A stretch of DNA of 64,000 nucleotides from positions 90,172 to 154,171 of the forward strand of contig NZ_JBGRUO010000010.1 of assembly GCF_041537905.1 (NCBI RefSeq). The letters run 5' to 3'. Positions 62,966 to 64,000 of the stretch are shown here, piece by piece (position 1 is the first letter of the stretch; each line of letters starts with the position of its first letter). Source of the DNA: Ruegeria_C sp041537905 (GTDB lineage: Bacteria; Pseudomonadota; Alphaproteobacteria; Rhodobacterales; Rhodobacteraceae). Below the pieces are notes generated by a model, which did not search any database, was not told where the DNA came from, and saw only the letters and a list, made by a program, of their open reading frames with translations. The position numbers and the translations under genes are program-made.

Positions 62966-63595
62966 TTAGATGCCAGCCGCAGCAAACGCCGCTGGCTCAA
63001 GTTCCCGCATCGCCTCAAGCGTTAGCGGTCGAAAATTCCTATCCAGTTGCAGCGCTCGGAACCGATCAGCGGACAAACCGCCATTCCGCAATAGCTTGCC
63101 GCGCTCTGCCCCGATTACGCTGTCTTGGAAGGCCGCAGGCTGTGTCTTCAGCCATGCGTAGTAGTCCTGATTTGCCGGAACCCGCTCGATCCCGTCTGCG
63201 CCGCGAGCAATCTGCTCCCCGCTTCTGCCAAGAATGGACAGGCTATCCCTTACTCGCGGAACCGTCACAGACCGGCAGGAGATGTGCGCCGGCAGCCGTG
63301 GCCCCTCATCAATCGGGAATGTCTGCCCGTCCAGAGACCGGCAAATCGCGCTTGTTCGCCCATCCAGAACCGAAGCCCATTCTACACCGTCGATAATATC
63401 ATCATTGCGCGAGTAACCAAAGCACACATCAAGCGCGCCATCTTGGCGGCACAAGAAACCGTGCCAACGGCTGTTATCGAGGTGCGCCCCGACGGCGTGG
63501 TTGTGATTGATCCGGTTGACAGGCAAAAGCCCGTTGACCACGATCCAGATGGACCGGAGCCTTGGGGAGATGACTGACTTGGACGTAAAGCTCAA
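62966..63595 (-). pseudogene. MuF/SPP1 gp7-type head morphogenesis protein, C-terminal part
   Basis: From NDDIIDGVEWASVLDGRTSA onward, with CRSLDGQTFPIDEGPRLPAH and ISCRSVTVPRV, this is the C-terminal domain of phage minor head proteins. The first ~65 residues of the open frame are not phage-like: they are antisense to the small gene before the integrase. The gene therefore lacks its N-terminal half and its own start. Confidence 0.7.
63407..63577 (+). pseudogene. Small gene upstream of the integrase, start lost
   Basis: Reads ARVTKAHIKRAILAAQETVP then TAVIEVRPDGVVVID and ends GPEPWGDD. Proteins of this pattern (AxVTxAxIxRAI...GxVVI) stand directly before integrases in alphaproteobacterial elements. 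Here the codon before Ala is ATT where ATG would be expected, at the breakpoint with the MuF fragment. Confidence 0.55.
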
Positions 63596-63881
63596 ATACG
63601 TCTACCGGGAGACCCTGCCGAGCGGAAACACCAGATATAGATTTGAGAAAGCAGGACGGAAGGTAACCCTGAAGGGTGAGCCGGGAAGTCCTGAGTTCCT
63701 AGCGTCTTATCAGGCTGCTTTAAACAACCTACCCAAGACCGACAGGGCCGCTAAGAAGGGCTCAATCACATGGCTGGTGGGACTGTTCATCAGGCACCTT
63801 GAATCGCAAGTGGCCGCAGGACTGATAAGTCCCCTGACACTGAAGGGCCACAAGCAGTTAGTGTCCGAGCACGTGGTGTAA
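63570..63881 (+). pseudogene. Tyrosine integrase, N-terminal fragment
   Basis: Residues 1-103 start MTDLDVKLKYVYRETLPSGN and give the arm-binding AP2-like domain and the start of the core-binding domain (GSITWLVGLFIRHLESQVAA). The catalytic domain is absent because the frame runs into IS-like sequence and stops. TTGGGGAG is the ribosome site, and the start overlaps the previous gene by eight bases. Confidence 0.7.
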
Positions 63882-64000
63882 TTTCCATGCCTTCAACGGT
63901 GTAATGCCGGGTGGCCATCGAGGTGTATGGTCGGGTGGAGTTTTACGACTTCAACCACGAACCACGCGAGGACCCCGATGACCAAACCAACCATGGACCT
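63866..64000 (+). mobile_element. Left end of an IS element (IS256-like?)
   Basis: After the integrase fragment the sequence changes character: GGTGTAAT appears twice (63872 and 63898), followed by a short leader and a CGAGGA ribosome site. The first inverted-repeat base is not fixed, and the element continues beyond the window. Confidence 0.5.
63978..64000 (+). CDS. Transposase, first codons only
   Basis: ATG with CGAGGA seven bases upstream, reading MTKPTMD up to the window edge. The start resembles some IS256-family transposases, but seven residues are not enough to decide. Confidence 0.35.

Larger units (their letters stand above)
58740..63881. mobile_element. Prophage remnant beside the tRNA
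   Basis: Head genes on the minus strand (partial MuF protein, scaffold-like protein, capsid, HeH-like protein, connector) run towards the tRNA; a partial integrase lies on the plus strand at the far side. Portal, terminase, tail and lysis genes are missing. Both ends show broken genes, and two lower-GC non-structural genes are carried. Confidence 0.75.

Overview
The window is a 64 kb piece of a GC-rich alphaproteobacterial chromosome, most likely from the Roseobacter group of the Rhodobacteraceae. Supporting signs are a B12-dependent ribonucleotide reductase of about 1,217 residues as the RNR gene present, the gene order trpGDC-moaC-moeA-lexA with an alphaproteobacterial GAAC-N7-GAAC SOS box, a DUF1127 microprotein, DUF1638 and DUF3576 proteins, and an MttB-like corrinoid methyltransferase. 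Almost all of it is dense, ordinary chromosome with many 4-base ATGA stop/start overlaps.

Layout. 1-8.5 kb (minus): the envelope operon frr-uppS-cdsA-dxr-rseP-[41-aa membrane protein]-bamA-ompH-fabZ-lpxA, covering lipid, isoprenoid, outer-membrane assembly and lipid A steps. 8.5-16.4 kb: accessory genes (LysR regulator, DUF1127, HNH endonuclease, pseudouridine synthase, VOC protein, monooxygenase, esterase, DNA glycosylase, MFS transporter, phytoene-synthase-like protein, methyltransferase). 16.4-19.6 kb (minus): cimA and cysS behind a previously untracked Cys-rich leader peptide. 19.7-24.6 kb: small conserved proteins, an aminotransferase, an MttB-family methyltransferase and an EF-hand protein. 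24.6-29.5 kb: nrdJ (minus), flanked on both sides by strongly structured non-coding sequence. 29.5-37 kb: lipoprotein, DUF192, double cold-shock protein, pdxH, fabI, LysE exporter, phosphoribosyltransferase, aminotransferase, ppiD. 37-45 kb (plus): trpE, then trpGDC-moaC-moeA and lexA, interrupted by an antisense YibQ-type gene. 45-58.7 kb: comEC, gltX, gltA, a SMP-30 protein, a radical SAM protein, a corrinoid protein with a 23-aa peptide and DUF1638, sufE, a lipoprotein, rnd, purN, purM.

58.7-64 kb is different: a tRNA with anticodon CAT, followed by a prophage remnant holding only head genes (partial MuF-type protein, scaffold-like protein, major capsid protein, HeH-like protein, head-tail connector, head-closure fragment), with two lower-GC cargo genes, then a start-less small gene and an integrase cut off by an IS element that runs out of the window. 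The remnant is truncated at both ends and cannot be a working phage.

The most interesting signals are (1) the cysS leader: a peptide of 13 residues with 4 cysteines whose ATG falls at the predicted transcription start, followed by complementary segments that could mask the cysS ribosome binding site; (2) a multi-hairpin element with its own terminator downstream of nrdJ, with two mutually exclusive helices; (3) four tandem hairpins in the nrdJ leader; (4) an antisense two-helix membrane protein carried between phage head genes; and (5) a tiny membrane peptide between the corrinoid protein and DUF1638. All are inferred from sequence reading alone; none has been tested by search or experiment here.
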